This document shows, piece after piece, positions 44,747 to 53,800 of a stretch of 64,000 nt of DNA. Numbering within the stretch: position 1 is the first letter of the stretch; each line of letters opens with the position of its first letter. Below the pieces are notes generated by a model that was not told the DNA's origin, ran no database searches, and was given only the letters and a program-made list of their open reading frames with translations. The DNA is from Paenibacillus sp. MSJ-34 (lineage in GTDB: Bacteria > Bacillota > Bacilli > Paenibacillales > Paenibacillaceae). The stretch lies in contig NZ_JAHLPR010000027.1 in assembly GCF_018918005.1 (NCBI RefSeq), forward strand, positions 27,198-91,197, in the 5' to 3' direction. The position numbers were made by a program, and so were the translations under genes.

Positions 44747-44766
44747 ATAAGCGAATATTCGCTTAT
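44747..44766. promoter_or_regulatory. perfect 20-base palindrome (possible operator)
   Basis: ATAAGCGAATATTCGCTTAT, ten-base arms without spacer, in the short gap between the membrane protein gene and the 38-residue gene. Not followed by a T run, so more like an operator than a terminator. Confidence 0.6.
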
Positions 44767-44789
44767 ATTATGCACCATAACCGGAAGCG

Positions 44790-45452
44790 CTATCCTCGAG
44801 CCCCTCTTCCGCCCAGCATCGAACATGCGGCCCCCGCCAGCGCCATTCCCACGAACAGCCATTGCAGCGGCGACAATCCGAACCGGATCGATGCGCCGGG
44901 CTGCGGAACGAGCAGCGTGCACGCCATCCCGCCGATTCCGCCCCAAACGAGGAATAGGAGCAGCGCTTTCCCTTCCCCCGGCGGGCTTCTCCATATCCAT
45001 AAGACAGCGGCTACGCAAGCGGCGGCGCCCGCATACCAGAAGCTCCAAGCTCCGCTAAGCGCGAAAAACGCGGCGCTGCCGGCGGACAAACCGTATGGCA
45101 GCAAATCGAGCAGAACGGTGAAGCGAAGCGCTCGTTTGCGCATGCAATAAGACGTGTAGGAAGCGGCCAAAACGGCGCACAACAGCCATCCCGCGGTCGA
45201 GCCTCCGCTTGTCAGCAGCAACGCCTGCGGATTTTGCCACAATATGCGGGGATCTTCGAGCAAAAAACCGAATTTATAGCATATGGCAATAACGACCGCA
45301 TTCGTTACGAATAAATCCAACCAACCCTTCTTATGTTCTTCCGAAAAATGTAAGCGTATTCCGATCATGGCCAGAGCAGCCGCAAACGATACAACCGCCG
45401 TGAGCAGGCTGCCTTTTAATATGAACGGACCAAGCTGCACGACTTCATTCAT
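44790..45452 (-). CDS. membrane protein coupled to KinB-like kinase
   Basis: 220 residues with about seven hydrophobic helices. The start (LGPFILKGSLLTAVVSFAAALAMIG) and the later LLTSGGSTAGWLL loosely recall prolipoprotein diacylglyceryl transferases, but the catalytic residues of Lgt are not evident, so I leave it unassigned. Its ATG overlaps the stop of the upstream sensor kinase gene (ATGA), implying tight co-expression. In B. subtilis the kinase KinB also needs a partner lipoprotein (KapB); whether this protein has a similar helper role is speculation. Confidence 0.72.
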   Translation of the reverse strand: MNEVVQLGPFILKGSLLTAVVSFAAALAMIGIRLHFSEEHKKGWLDLFVTNAVVIAICYKFGFLLEDPRILWQNPQALLLTSGGSTAGWLLCAVLAASYTSYCMRKRALRFTVLLDLLPYGLSAGSAAFFALSGAWSFWYAGAAACVAAVLWIWRSPPGEGKALLLFLVWGGIGGMACTLLVPQPGASIRFGLSPLQWLFVGMALAGAACSMLGGRGARG

Positions 45453-47158
45453 GCCGAACTCCCTTCAAATTCATAAATCTCCGTTTTCTGGCCCGCCTCT
45501 TGTTGATGGAACGAGACGATGAATGTCGTCCCCTTCCCTTCCTCGGACTCTACAACAATTTTGCCTTGATGGCGCTCGACGATGCTTAAGCATAGCGAGA
45601 GCCCGAGACCGGTTCCTTTCGCCTTCGTCGTATAGAACGGTTCGAACATTTTATCGAGCTTGTCTTTCGCGATGCCTTCGCCTGTATCCCGCACCAGCAG
45701 ATAAACCGTCTCGTTCTCCCGGCGCGTCTCGATCGTCAGCACCCCTTTGCTCTCCATCGCCTCCATTCCGTTGCGGGCCAAATTGAGAATTAACTGCTTT
45801 ATTTCCTTGGAGTTGAGCAGCAATTGCGGAATGCCGGGATCCAGTTTCAGTTCGATCGACTGTCCGCGCAAGTTCGCATCCGCCCACAGAAGCGGAGACA
45901 GATCGTTAATCATATCGTGGAGATGCCCTCTCTCCTTCTCGACGATCCGGTTCTGCGCCAAGGACAGAAAATCGTTAATGATCGAATTGGCGCGGTCCAG
46001 TTCTTCCATAATAATACGGTAATATTCATGCAAGGTCGCAGGACTTTTCTCTTTAATAAGCTGTACGAACCCGCGCACGACCGCCATCGGATTGCGAATC
46101 TCGTGCGTGATGCTGGCCGCCATCCGCCCGACGAGGCTTAATCGCTCCATATTGCCGAGCTCCGTCCGCAGCATTTGCAACTCCGTAATGTCATGCGCCA
46201 TATTGACGGCTCCTACCACTTCGCCCGTCTCATGATTGCGAATGCCGTACGCCGACGAAATAAACAGGCGACCGTTCATATTGATCAATTCCGTGCCCGC
46301 CCCTTCCCCGTTCAGACAACGCCTGATCTGGGACAAGTTCACATCGGTATTTTGCAAATGGGACAACACTTCGCAAGGCTTGCCGAGCAAATCCTCCTCC
46401 TTGAACATGCCGCCGTCCTTCATCGTTTTCAGCATCATCCCGTTAATTGCCGTAATGTAGCCGTCCCGGTCTACGGATACGACGCAAAGCGGCGTAGCGT
46501 CGATCAACTGCTTGAGCTTTTGCGCTTCTTGATCGTATTGGCTTGACATCGCTTGCAATTGTTCCTGCAAGGACAGTTTCTCCAATATATTTTCGATGAG
46601 AAAGACGACCAAGTATGATGTTAACATAAAAAAAATTCCATAGACAGCCATAAAGAGCAGGGCGTCGAATTGAACGACCGCTGCGCCGGTCCATAAATCG
46701 TAGCAATACAACATGGTGTAAGTCGCTATTCCGCACATAATCAAGTTGGAGGCGATGTACATTTTCATTCGCGGCTGCGCAAGTTGAAACTTTTTCATAA
46801 ACAGAAAAGCTAGCGGTATTAAATAGAAGGCAACATCCGAAAATATTCCCCAAGGCATCGATTCGGGAAAAAACAGAACATAGGAGGCTATGTATAAAAA
46901 TGTCGTCAATAATCCGATCCGGTAGCCCCCATACATGATTCCAAGTACAATAGGGAGAATCCGAAAGTCGAACGCCATGTTTAAATAACGGTAAGACAAT
47001 CCCATGGAAAGAATGAGCGATATCGAACAAAATAATCCGAGTACCGTGTACCGCCTCGCCCCTCGCACGGTTTTATCGGCGCACAGCAAAAACAGAAACA
47101 CAGGCATTAATGTGATTAAAACCTGTAAGAACGTTTCTTTTAATGGGGTTATAATCAC
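45449..47158 (-). CDS. sporulation-type sensor histidine kinase, KinB-like
   Basis: 569 residues from a GTG at 47158 preceded by TTTGGAGGG. Six or so N-terminal membrane helices of the 5TMR-LYT type (about 8-195), a PAS domain (about 215-330), then HisKA with the phospho-accepting His in AASITHEIRNPMAVVRGF and a complete HATPase (NLARNGMEAM N-box, DTGEGIAKDKLDKMFEPFYTTKAKGTGLGL). The layout fits KinB and related kinases feeding the Spo0 phosphorelay. No response regulator is adjacent, as is usual for phosphorelay kinases. Confidence 0.88.
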   Translation of the reverse strand: MIITPLKETFLQVLITLMPVFLFLLCADKTVRGARRYTVLGLFCSISLILSMGLSYRYLNMAFDFRILPIVLGIMYGGYRIGLLTTFLYIASYVLFFPESMPWGIFSDVAFYLIPLAFLFMKKFQLAQPRMKMYIASNLIMCGIATYTMLYCYDLWTGAAVVQFDALLFMAVYGIFFMLTSYLVVFLIENILEKLSLQEQLQAMSSQYDQEAQKLKQLIDATPLCVVSVDRDGYITAINGMMLKTMKDGGMFKEEDLLGKPCEVLSHLQNTDVNLSQIRRCLNGEGAGTELINMNGRLFISSAYGIRNHETGEVVGAVNMAHDITELQMLRTELGNMERLSLVGRMAASITHEIRNPMAVVRGFVQLIKEKSPATLHEYYRIIMEELDRANSIINDFLSLAQNRIVEKERGHLHDMINDLSPLLWADANLRGQSIELKLDPGIPQLLLNSKEIKQLILNLARNGMEAMESKGVLTIETRRENETVYLLVRDTGEGIAKDKLDKMFEPFYTTKAKGTGLGLSLCLSIVERHQGKIVVESEEGKGTTFIVSFHQQEAGQKTEIYEFEGSSA

Positions 47159-47316
47159 GGTTTCCCTCCAAATTGGCAATGATTAGTTACATCGATTATT
47201 CCACAACCGACAATTTTTTACAATATACCCAGTTTACCTTTTAGGCAAAAATTTTTAATATGGATCGGATCGCGGTACAATGGAAAGTAACGTACGAATG
47301 AGCGAGGTTATATGAA

Positions 47317-48603
47317 ATGAACTTACATAATGCGAAACAGGTTGACATTATTATTATCGGCGGAGGTTCGGCAGGACTAATGGCGGGTGTCGCGGCAGGC
47401 AAGCATGGGAAGAAAGTGCTGCTGATCGATAAAGGCGATAAACTCGGAAGAAAGCTTGGCATTTCCGGCGGCGGACGCTGCAATGTGACCAACAATAAAG
47501 AAATGGACGAGCTTATCAAAAACATCCCCGGCAACGGGCGATTCCTCTATAGCGCGCTGAGCCAGTTTTCAAGTCGGGACATTATCGAGTTCTTCGAGAG
47601 TCTGGGGATCGCGCTGAAGGAAGAAGACAACGGGCGCGTCTTTCCTGTCTCCGACAAAGCGAAGACGGTTGTCGACGCATTAATCAATCAAGTGCGGAGC
47701 TACGGCATCGAAATGATGCTGAATTCCCCCGTACAGCAAGTATTATATGATGAAGAAAAAGTGGCGGGAGTCCGGTTAAAGAACGGGCAAACGATCAAAA
47801 GCAAATGCGTCATCGTGGCGGTCGGGGGCAAGTCGGTGCCGGCCACAGGCTCCACGGGCGACGGCTATGCTTGGGCCGAAGAGGCGGGTCATACGATTAC
47901 GACGCTTTTCCCTACCGAAGTCCCGCTTACCTCTGCGGAACGTTTTATTCAAAATCGGGAATTGCAAGGATTGGCGCTTCGGGATGTCGCTCTGACCGTA
48001 TGGAATGAGAAAGGAAGAGCGATTGTAACCCACCGCGGAGACATGCTGTTTACGCACTTCGGGATGTCGGGCCCCATTGCGCTCAGATGCAGCCAGTTCG
48101 TCGTGAAACAGTTAGCCAAAGGGCAACCCGACGTCAAACTGACCGTTGATTTGTTTCCGGACAAAACGACGGAAGAGATATACGACGAAACGCTTCAAAT
48201 GGCGAAAGCGGAGGCGAAGAAAGCCGTCATCAATGTGCTCAAAGGATATTTGCCCGAAAGGATGCTGCCGATCCTGTTCCAAAGCGTACCGCTTCATACG
48301 CATATTACTTATGACAATATTCCCCGGCAAGAATGGCGCAGCTTATGTCAAACGATGAAGTCGTTTCCCGTCAAGGCAAACGGAACATTATCCATAGAAG
48401 AGGCCTTCGTTACCGGCGGCGGCGTTCATCTGAAGGAAATCGATCCGAAAACGATGCAGTCCAAATGGAAGAAAGGATTGTATTTCTGCGGAGAAATATT
48501 GGACATTCACGGATACACCGGCGGCTACAATATTACGGCAGCTTTCTCGACGGGGTATGCCGCAGGCCGCAGCGCGGCGTTGCAGGCGGAGGAAACGGAG
48601 TAG
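47317..48603 (+). CDS. HI0933/BaiN family flavoprotein
   Basis: 428 residues. A Rossmann FAD-binding start, VDIIIIGGGSAGLMAGVAAGKHGKKVLLIDKG, is followed by LGRKLGISGGGRCNVTN, and the C-terminal FAD block GLYFCGEILDIHGYTGGYNITAAFSTGYAAG. These define the HI0933 family (YhiN/YtfP/BaiN), NAD(P)/FAD-dependent oxidoreductases of mostly unknown substrate. Divergent from the KinB-like gene. Confidence 0.9.
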   Translation: MNLHNAKQVDIIIIGGGSAGLMAGVAAGKHGKKVLLIDKGDKLGRKLGISGGGRCNVTNNKEMDELIKNIPGNGRFLYSALSQFSSRDIIEFFESLGIALKEEDNGRVFPVSDKAKTVVDALINQVRSYGIEMMLNSPVQQVLYDEEKVAGVRLKNGQTIKSKCVIVAVGGKSVPATGSTGDGYAWAEEAGHTITTLFPTEVPLTSAERFIQNRELQGLALRDVALTVWNEKGRAIVTHRGDMLFTHFGMSGPIALRCSQFVVKQLAKGQPDVKLTVDLFPDKTTEEIYDETLQMAKAEAKKAVINVLKGYLPERMLPILFQSVPLHTHITYDNIPRQEWRSLCQTMKSFPVKANGTLSIEEAFVTGGGVHLKEIDPKTMQSKWKKGLYFCGEILDIHGYTGGYNITAAFSTGYAAGRSAALQAEETE

Positions 48604-48685
48604 CGGCAAATAACGAATGAAGCCGCCGGCATCCCATGCAGGCGGCTGTTTGTTGTTAGATCGATAAAGGAGAGTGCAAATCGGT

Positions 48686-49108
48686 CTACGTCTTCACTTC
48701 GCCCGAGAAGTGATCGTACGGCTCATCGTACCAACCCCGCATCTCCTCGTCCCGCAAGGCAAGATCGTCGCCTTCCCCCGGTTCGTGCCGTGCGTTCGAA
48801 TACGATTCCGCCGCCCAATCCTCGTTGACGATATGGGCGGGAATCGGAATCATGTCCAGGCGGTACGCCAAATTCGTTAATTCCGCTTCGCTAATCAGCG
48901 CCCGCTCTTCCAAACTGCCCCCGTACGCTTGAGCGATCTCGATAGCGGATGTTAGATCGGTTTCGTCGACATGAATATGAAGCCGACTTCCCTCCTCCCC
49001 AAGAAACGCCGGCTCGTATCCAAGCTCTTCCAACAAATCGAAAGCTTTCGCGCAACTTCCAGCATCGGTAAATCGAAACACGATCGCCGTATCTTGCACA
49101 ACGTTCAT
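48686..49108 (-). CDS. conserved hypothetical protein
   Basis: 140 residues, acidic and soluble. The first 75 residues (FRFTDAGSCAKAFDLLEELGYEPAF...LHIHVDETDLTSAIEIAQAYGG) look like a beta-alpha-beta ACT-like or ferredoxin-like fold; the C-terminal half is rich in Glu, Asp and aromatic residues. I do not recognise the family. AAAGAGGAAGG precedes the ATG. Confidence 0.7.
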   Translation of the reverse strand: MNVVQDTAIVFRFTDAGSCAKAFDLLEELGYEPAFLGEEGSRLHIHVDETDLTSAIEIAQAYGGSLEERALISEAELTNLAYRLDMIPIPAHIVNEDWAAESYSNARHEPGEGDDLALRDEEMRGWYDEPYDHFSGEVKT

Positions 49109-49130
49109 CCTTCCTCTTTGGTTTCAATCT

Positions 49131-49523
49131 TTATCCGTTACTATGCCCAACATCGGAGGATGTATGACTTCCTGCGGCCAATACGGCAAATTGATTCGCG
49201 ATAAACCGCTGCACCGGCAAAGCGGCCGCCGGAACGATGAACAGGCCCCACCATGAAAACGCGAACGCCCCGGCAATCGCGCACAAAGGCAGCATGTAAG
49301 GCAGGCATATCATAAACAGCGCCGCAGCCGCAGCCGAACGCAGGTCGGTGTCGCGCCAAGGAAACATTTTTACATAAGACGAACCTATGAAAGCACGCCA
49401 TATTAACAAAACCCAATAGGAAAACAAAACGATAAGCGCCGCCGCTATAGCCAGTTTCAACGCTCCCGCCGGCGTAACTGCGACCGCAGCGATGCTGACG
49501 GAAAGAAATTGCAAGAAGAACAT
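49131..49523 (-). CDS. small hydrophobic membrane protein
   Basis: 130 residues with three to four hydrophobic helices (FLSVSIAAVAVTPAGALKLAIAAALIVLF, SAAAAALFMICLPYMLPLCAIAGAFAF). No family recognised. There is no clear ribosome site before the ATG, so the start or even the gene is less certain; the sustained hydrophobic pattern in this frame supports it. It precedes the hypothetical gene at 48686 on the same strand. Confidence 0.5.
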   Translation of the reverse strand: MFFLQFLSVSIAAVAVTPAGALKLAIAAALIVLFSYWVLLIWRAFIGSSYVKMFPWRDTDLRSAAAAALFMICLPYMLPLCAIAGAFAFSWWGLFIVPAAALPVQRFIANQFAVLAAGSHTSSDVGHSNG

Positions 49524-49619
49524 GACGTGAGTCGGATTGCGGATCGCAACATAAGGTCGTTCGTTGCAAGGCCGCCGTGCGATTCGTTGCTGGGAGGTTG
49601 ATGCTATGGGAGGTTCTTG

Positions 49620-50606
49620 CTACGAGAGATTCATCCGCAGGACGATCTTGCCGGTATTTTCGTTCTTTTCCATCCGTTCATGCGCTTCGTTGACGTTAGC
49701 GGCGTCCCAGACCGAATCGATCACTGGCTTCAGGCGGCCATCCAGCAGCCTCGGCATGGCAAATTCCGCGAATTTGCGCGTCAGTTCGGTCTTCTGGGCG
49801 ACCGTCTGCGACCGAAGCGTACTGCCGATGACCCGCTGGCGGCGCATCATCAGCTGCAGCAGGTCGACTTCCTCGACTTTGCCGCCCCCCATCGTGCCGA
49901 TCAGCACCAGGGCGCCTTCAAGCGCCAGCGCCTTCATATTCTGCTTCCAATAGGCGGCGCCCACAAAGTCGAGAATAAGATCGGCTCCATTGCCGCCGGT
50001 CCACTCCAACACCCCGTCGGCAAACGGCCCCGACCGGTAATCGAAAGTCGCATCCGCTCCCAGAGCGGCGCAAGCCGCTCGCTTCTCCGCCGTTCCCGCC
50101 GTGGCGAAGATACGCGCTCCCGCTTCGCGCGCCAATTGGATCGCCGCCGTTCCGACGCCGCTGGCTCCGGCATGAATCAATACCGTTTGGCCGGCCTTTA
50201 CATTCCCTAATTGAAACAAGTTCAAATATGCCGTCAAGAACACCTCGGGAACGGCCGCCGCTTGCTCGAACGTCCAGCCGGCGGGAATGCGCATCGCCAT
50301 GCCGGCGGGAACGACCGCCTTCTCCGCGTAACCTCCGCCGGGCAGCAAGGCGAATACGCGGTCTCCCGGCTGCCAATCGGTGATGTCGTCTCCCGTCCGC
50401 TCCACGATTCCGGCAATCTCCAGGCCGAGAATCGGGGAAGCGCCGGGCGGCGGCGGATAGCCTCCCCGTTTCTGCACCAAATCGGCGCGATTGAGCGCAG
50501 TCGCTTTCACTTCTACCAATAATTCGTCCGGCCCGGGAACGGGTGTCTCCCATTCTCCCACACTCAGCCGTTTCGTCTCTTGATCGACCAGCAGCGCTTT
50601 CATCAT
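49620..50606 (-). CDS. zinc-free NADPH:quinone oxidoreductase (PIG3/QOR family)
   Basis: A 328-residue medium-chain dehydrogenase. It shows the QOR/PIG3 pattern ALNRADLVQKRGGYPPPPGASPILGLEIAGIV, no zinc-binding cysteine set, and the nucleotide-binding HAGASGVGTAAIQLAREAGARIFATAG. It reduces quinones or enals by one- or two-electron transfer with NADPH. GAGGTGATC precedes the ATG pair at 50606/50603; either may be used. Confidence 0.9.
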   Translation of the reverse strand: MMKALLVDQETKRLSVGEWETPVPGPDELLVEVKATALNRADLVQKRGGYPPPPGASPILGLEIAGIVERTGDDITDWQPGDRVFALLPGGGYAEKAVVPAGMAMRIPAGWTFEQAAAVPEVFLTAYLNLFQLGNVKAGQTVLIHAGASGVGTAAIQLAREAGARIFATAGTAEKRAACAALGADATFDYRSGPFADGVLEWTGGNGADLILDFVGAAYWKQNMKALALEGALVLIGTMGGGKVEEVDLLQLMMRRQRVIGSTLRSQTVAQKTELTRKFAEFAMPRLLDGRLKPVIDSVWDAANVNEAHERMEKNENTGKIVLRMNLS

Positions 50607-50723
50607 ACTGGATCACCTCACTGTTTTCTTTAAGTGTATCTATAATTCTAAAATACTACACATCGGATGAACAATGGAAACGCGCTCACTTGACCAATAA
50701 GTTAGGGCCGCTGATGAAGCCTG

Positions 50724-50908
50724 TTGGATTTTGTCCAATGTTCCAGCCGTTTCATCCTCGACCAACGACCTTTCATTGGATTTCATCCAACAGAATGTTC
50801 AAAAATCGAGCCAAACAGCGAAAAAAGCAAGAATCCATTGGAGATTTTCCAATGGATTCCCGTTTCGATCGGAAAATTGATACTATCCGTTGGACATTAT
50901 CCAATGGA
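50724..50908. repeat. four palindromes of the TTGGA-N5-TCCAA type
   Basis: Copies at 50724-50738 (TTGGATTTTGTCCAA), 50776-50790 (TTGGATTTCATCCAA), 50831-50859 (perfect 12-base arms GAATCCATTGGA/TCCAATGGATTC around GATTT) and 50886-50908 (one mismatch). The TTGGA cores start 52, 62 and 52 bases apart. They fill the 351-base gap between the quinone reductase and GGDEF-EAL genes, which are both on the minus strand; no gene is seen there. Confidence 0.75.
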
Positions 50909-50957
50909 CACACAAAAGCGTAAATCATTATCCGCTTCAAACCGTCGTTCTACCAAG

Positions 50958-53702
50958 TCAGGCGGTTGCGTTTCCCCCTTGTTCGAACATCCCGCGAATG
51001 TTCTCCGCCGCGAAGTTCGGATACGTTAAGGCGAACTGGTGGGCGGAGAGCGGTTCGCTGATCAAAAAGCCCTGGTACCGGTCGCAACCATGCGATTTCA
51101 GAAATTCGAGTTCCTTCTCGGATTCGATTCCTTCCGCCGCGACCTTGACGTTTAAACTTTGCCCAAGTTGAATGACAGCCTGAACAATGGCGGCATTCGT
51201 CCGATCGGACGGCAAGCGGCGGACGAAAGATTGATCGATTTTGAGAATATGAATCGGCAGCCTTTTCAACCGGCTTAACGACGAATAGCCTGTCCCGAAA
51301 TCGTCGATCGCGATTTGGATGCCGCGCTTCCGCAGCCGCCGCAGCACTTGAACCGCCTGCTCCGCATTTTCGTTCACATAGCCTTCCGTAATCTCAAGAA
51401 TCAAATCGCTGGCTTCATACTCCGTTTCCTGCAAAATCCGGTCGACCGTTTCCACGAAATCCTGATTCAGAAACTGCCGAAGCGAAACGTTGACGCTCAT
51501 CGGAATTTTCGGCAGCCCGGCTTTATGCCAAATTTGATGCTGCAAACAAGCCGTTCTAAGCACCCATTCCCCGATCGGAATGATTAAGCCCGTTTCTTCG
51601 GCGAGCGGAATAAATTTGGCGGGAGGAATGAACCCTTCCTCCGGATGCTCCCAACGAATCAGCGCTTCCGCCGCAATGATCGTCCCGGTTTCATCCAGAA
51701 GCGGCTGATAGTACAAGAGCAGCTCATGGCGCTCCAGCGCTTTGCGCAAACGGTTCTCAAGCAGCATTCGCTCCGGATAGCGGTCCGGCTTGACTAGATC
51801 GTAGAATTGATAGTGATTGCCGCCGTTGTCTTTGGCGATGTACATCGCCGTATCCGCATTTTTGAGCATGGCCGTAAACGCGTCCGCATCGGTCGGATAT
51901 ACGCTGATTCCGACGCTGGCGGCGACGAACAGCTCGTACGATTTGACCTGGAACGGATCCGCCAAATGCCGGACGATTCTTCCCGCCTGCTTCTCGATCT
52001 CCCGCCGGTTCGTATCCTGAAGTACAACGACGAATTCGTCTCCGCCCAAGCGGGCGAAAATACTGTTATTGCTGCGGTTGAACAGCACGGTCAAACGCTT
52101 CGCCACTTCAACGAGGAACATGTCGCCGATGTCATGGCCCAGCGTATCGTTAATATGCTTAAACCGATCCAGATCGATAAACAGCAGCGCAAGCATATGC
52201 CCGTCCATCTTGGCCTCTTCCAACGCTCTTTCCATATATAGCGTAAAATGATGGCGATTCGGCAATCCGGTCAGCGTATCGTAATAGGCTAGCTTTTGCA
52301 ATCGTTCCTCGGACGTCTCCAGCATTTTCGTTTGTTCCAGCAAACGATCGTTCATCCGCTTCATTTCCCCGAACATGTCGAGCAGCCGCTGCGCCATCAA
52401 GCGGAAATTCGTCACGAGCGAAGCGATCTCATGCAGCGCCGTACGCGGCCATTCTATTACTTGCGGGTCCTTCAGCTTTTGCGGCAGCCCCGTCGTCATC
52501 CGGGCCAATTGATTCATCGGCCTCATCATAAAATAATTGAAGAACAAGGAAGTAATCGTGGCGATCACGCAGAATAGAAACATAACGATATATTTGTTCA
52601 AATAGGCGGTAACCGTACTGCTCTGGAAGTAAGATATGGGGATGGCGGCGACAATTTGGAAGGATTCGCGGTCTTGCCACTCGGTCGTCAATATGTAGAA
52701 TCCGTTGTTCCATCGGGTCGTTTCATAGTCGTACTGTCCGCTTGCCGGAATCCAGCGGTAAAATTGGGCGCTGCGGGCGTCCGACGGTTCCCCCGCTTGC
52801 TCCTCCGGCCAATCCGGGAGATCGCCGATTTGCGTGAAGCTGCCCTCCAACCGTTTGGACGCATTCTCTTCCGCAAACCAATGTTCGTCCGACGCAGCAG
52901 CCAGTTCCCCGTTATAGAAAACCGCCAGCTTCACAACGCCGTTCGCCGAAAGCTCGGCCAAATCGCCGCTCAGCCGGTCGACTTGTTCCGGCGATTTCGA
53001 TCGCAGCCCTTGCCATTCGGAATCGTTCATAGACCTTAATCCGCCGACGGCATGAAGCGATTGCGTCATAGCGAATTGATAGGAATCGGACTGTATTTTT
53101 TCATTGAGTTGAAAGCTGTCGAGCACCATATTGAGCAAAAAAGGTCCGGTGACCGCAACGATCGACAGATGAGTGAGCAATTGACTGAGATGGATTCGCC
53201 GTTCCTCCATGTGCGGGAAGAGCCGTTTCCAAGGAAGGTATGTGTTCAGAACGTCTCCCAGCAGGCCGTTTAACAACCCGTTCATCGTGAGCATTAAGAT
53301 TTGCAGATATACTTCGGAAGAAAGGACGGAAGATTGCAAGTAAAATAGTACAGCAGCCAAGGGTGCGCCGATCAATACCCAATATAAACCGTCCCATATG
53401 AATAAATATTTCTGCTTCTTCTCGTAGACAGAGCCGACGAGAATGATTTCAAGCCCGATCAGCAGCAGCAGAAACGAACCGTCCAATGCGTAGTAGGCGA
53501 AAACGCTGATGAACAGTGCCGCGAGACCGGACCACATCAACCCGAACAAACGAAGTACGACGAACAGGAACGCGCTGCAAATTAAAAAATAGGCGCCAAA
53601 CGAAAAATGGATCGCAAATCTTGTTCCCAGCAAGGCGGCGGCAACAAACAAGACGAAAATTACGAGGGAACGGACAGAAGCGAACGGTTTTAAACGATTC
53701 AT
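50958..53702 (-). CDS. membrane GGDEF-EAL protein (c-di-GMP turnover)
   Basis: 914 residues. An N-terminal membrane region with about six helices (8-195), an extracytoplasmic segment (about 205-365), another helix and a HAMP-like stretch (about 370-440) precede a GGDEF domain (about 470-635) with an intact ARLGGDEFVVVL active site and an EAL domain (about 650-900) with intact AEALIRWEHP, MSVNVSLRQF, EITEGY and IAIDDFGTGYSSLSRLKRLP. Both diguanylate cyclase and phosphodiesterase activity are therefore possible; one domain may be regulatory. Confidence 0.93.
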   Translation of the reverse strand: MNRLKPFASVRSLVIFVLFVAAALLGTRFAIHFSFGAYFLICSAFLFVVLRLFGLMWSGLAALFISVFAYYALDGSFLLLLIGLEIILVGSVYEKKQKYLFIWDGLYWVLIGAPLAAVLFYLQSSVLSSEVYLQILMLTMNGLLNGLLGDVLNTYLPWKRLFPHMEERRIHLSQLLTHLSIVAVTGPFLLNMVLDSFQLNEKIQSDSYQFAMTQSLHAVGGLRSMNDSEWQGLRSKSPEQVDRLSGDLAELSANGVVKLAVFYNGELAAASDEHWFAEENASKRLEGSFTQIGDLPDWPEEQAGEPSDARSAQFYRWIPASGQYDYETTRWNNGFYILTTEWQDRESFQIVAAIPISYFQSSTVTAYLNKYIVMFLFCVIATITSLFFNYFMMRPMNQLARMTTGLPQKLKDPQVIEWPRTALHEIASLVTNFRLMAQRLLDMFGEMKRMNDRLLEQTKMLETSEERLQKLAYYDTLTGLPNRHHFTLYMERALEEAKMDGHMLALLFIDLDRFKHINDTLGHDIGDMFLVEVAKRLTVLFNRSNNSIFARLGGDEFVVVLQDTNRREIEKQAGRIVRHLADPFQVKSYELFVAASVGISVYPTDADAFTAMLKNADTAMYIAKDNGGNHYQFYDLVKPDRYPERMLLENRLRKALERHELLLYYQPLLDETGTIIAAEALIRWEHPEEGFIPPAKFIPLAEETGLIIPIGEWVLRTACLQHQIWHKAGLPKIPMSVNVSLRQFLNQDFVETVDRILQETEYEASDLILEITEGYVNENAEQAVQVLRRLRKRGIQIAIDDFGTGYSSLSRLKRLPIHILKIDQSFVRRLPSDRTNAAIVQAVIQLGQSLNVKVAAEGIESEKELEFLKSHGCDRYQGFLISEPLSAHQFALTYPNFAAENIRGMFEQGGNATA

Positions 53703-53800
53703 CCGAAAATCCTACTCTCTTTCCATGATCTATTTCAGATTTACTTCGACATCAATCCAATTTTTCCTACTTGTCCCGACATTTCCCTAAATCAAGTTTT

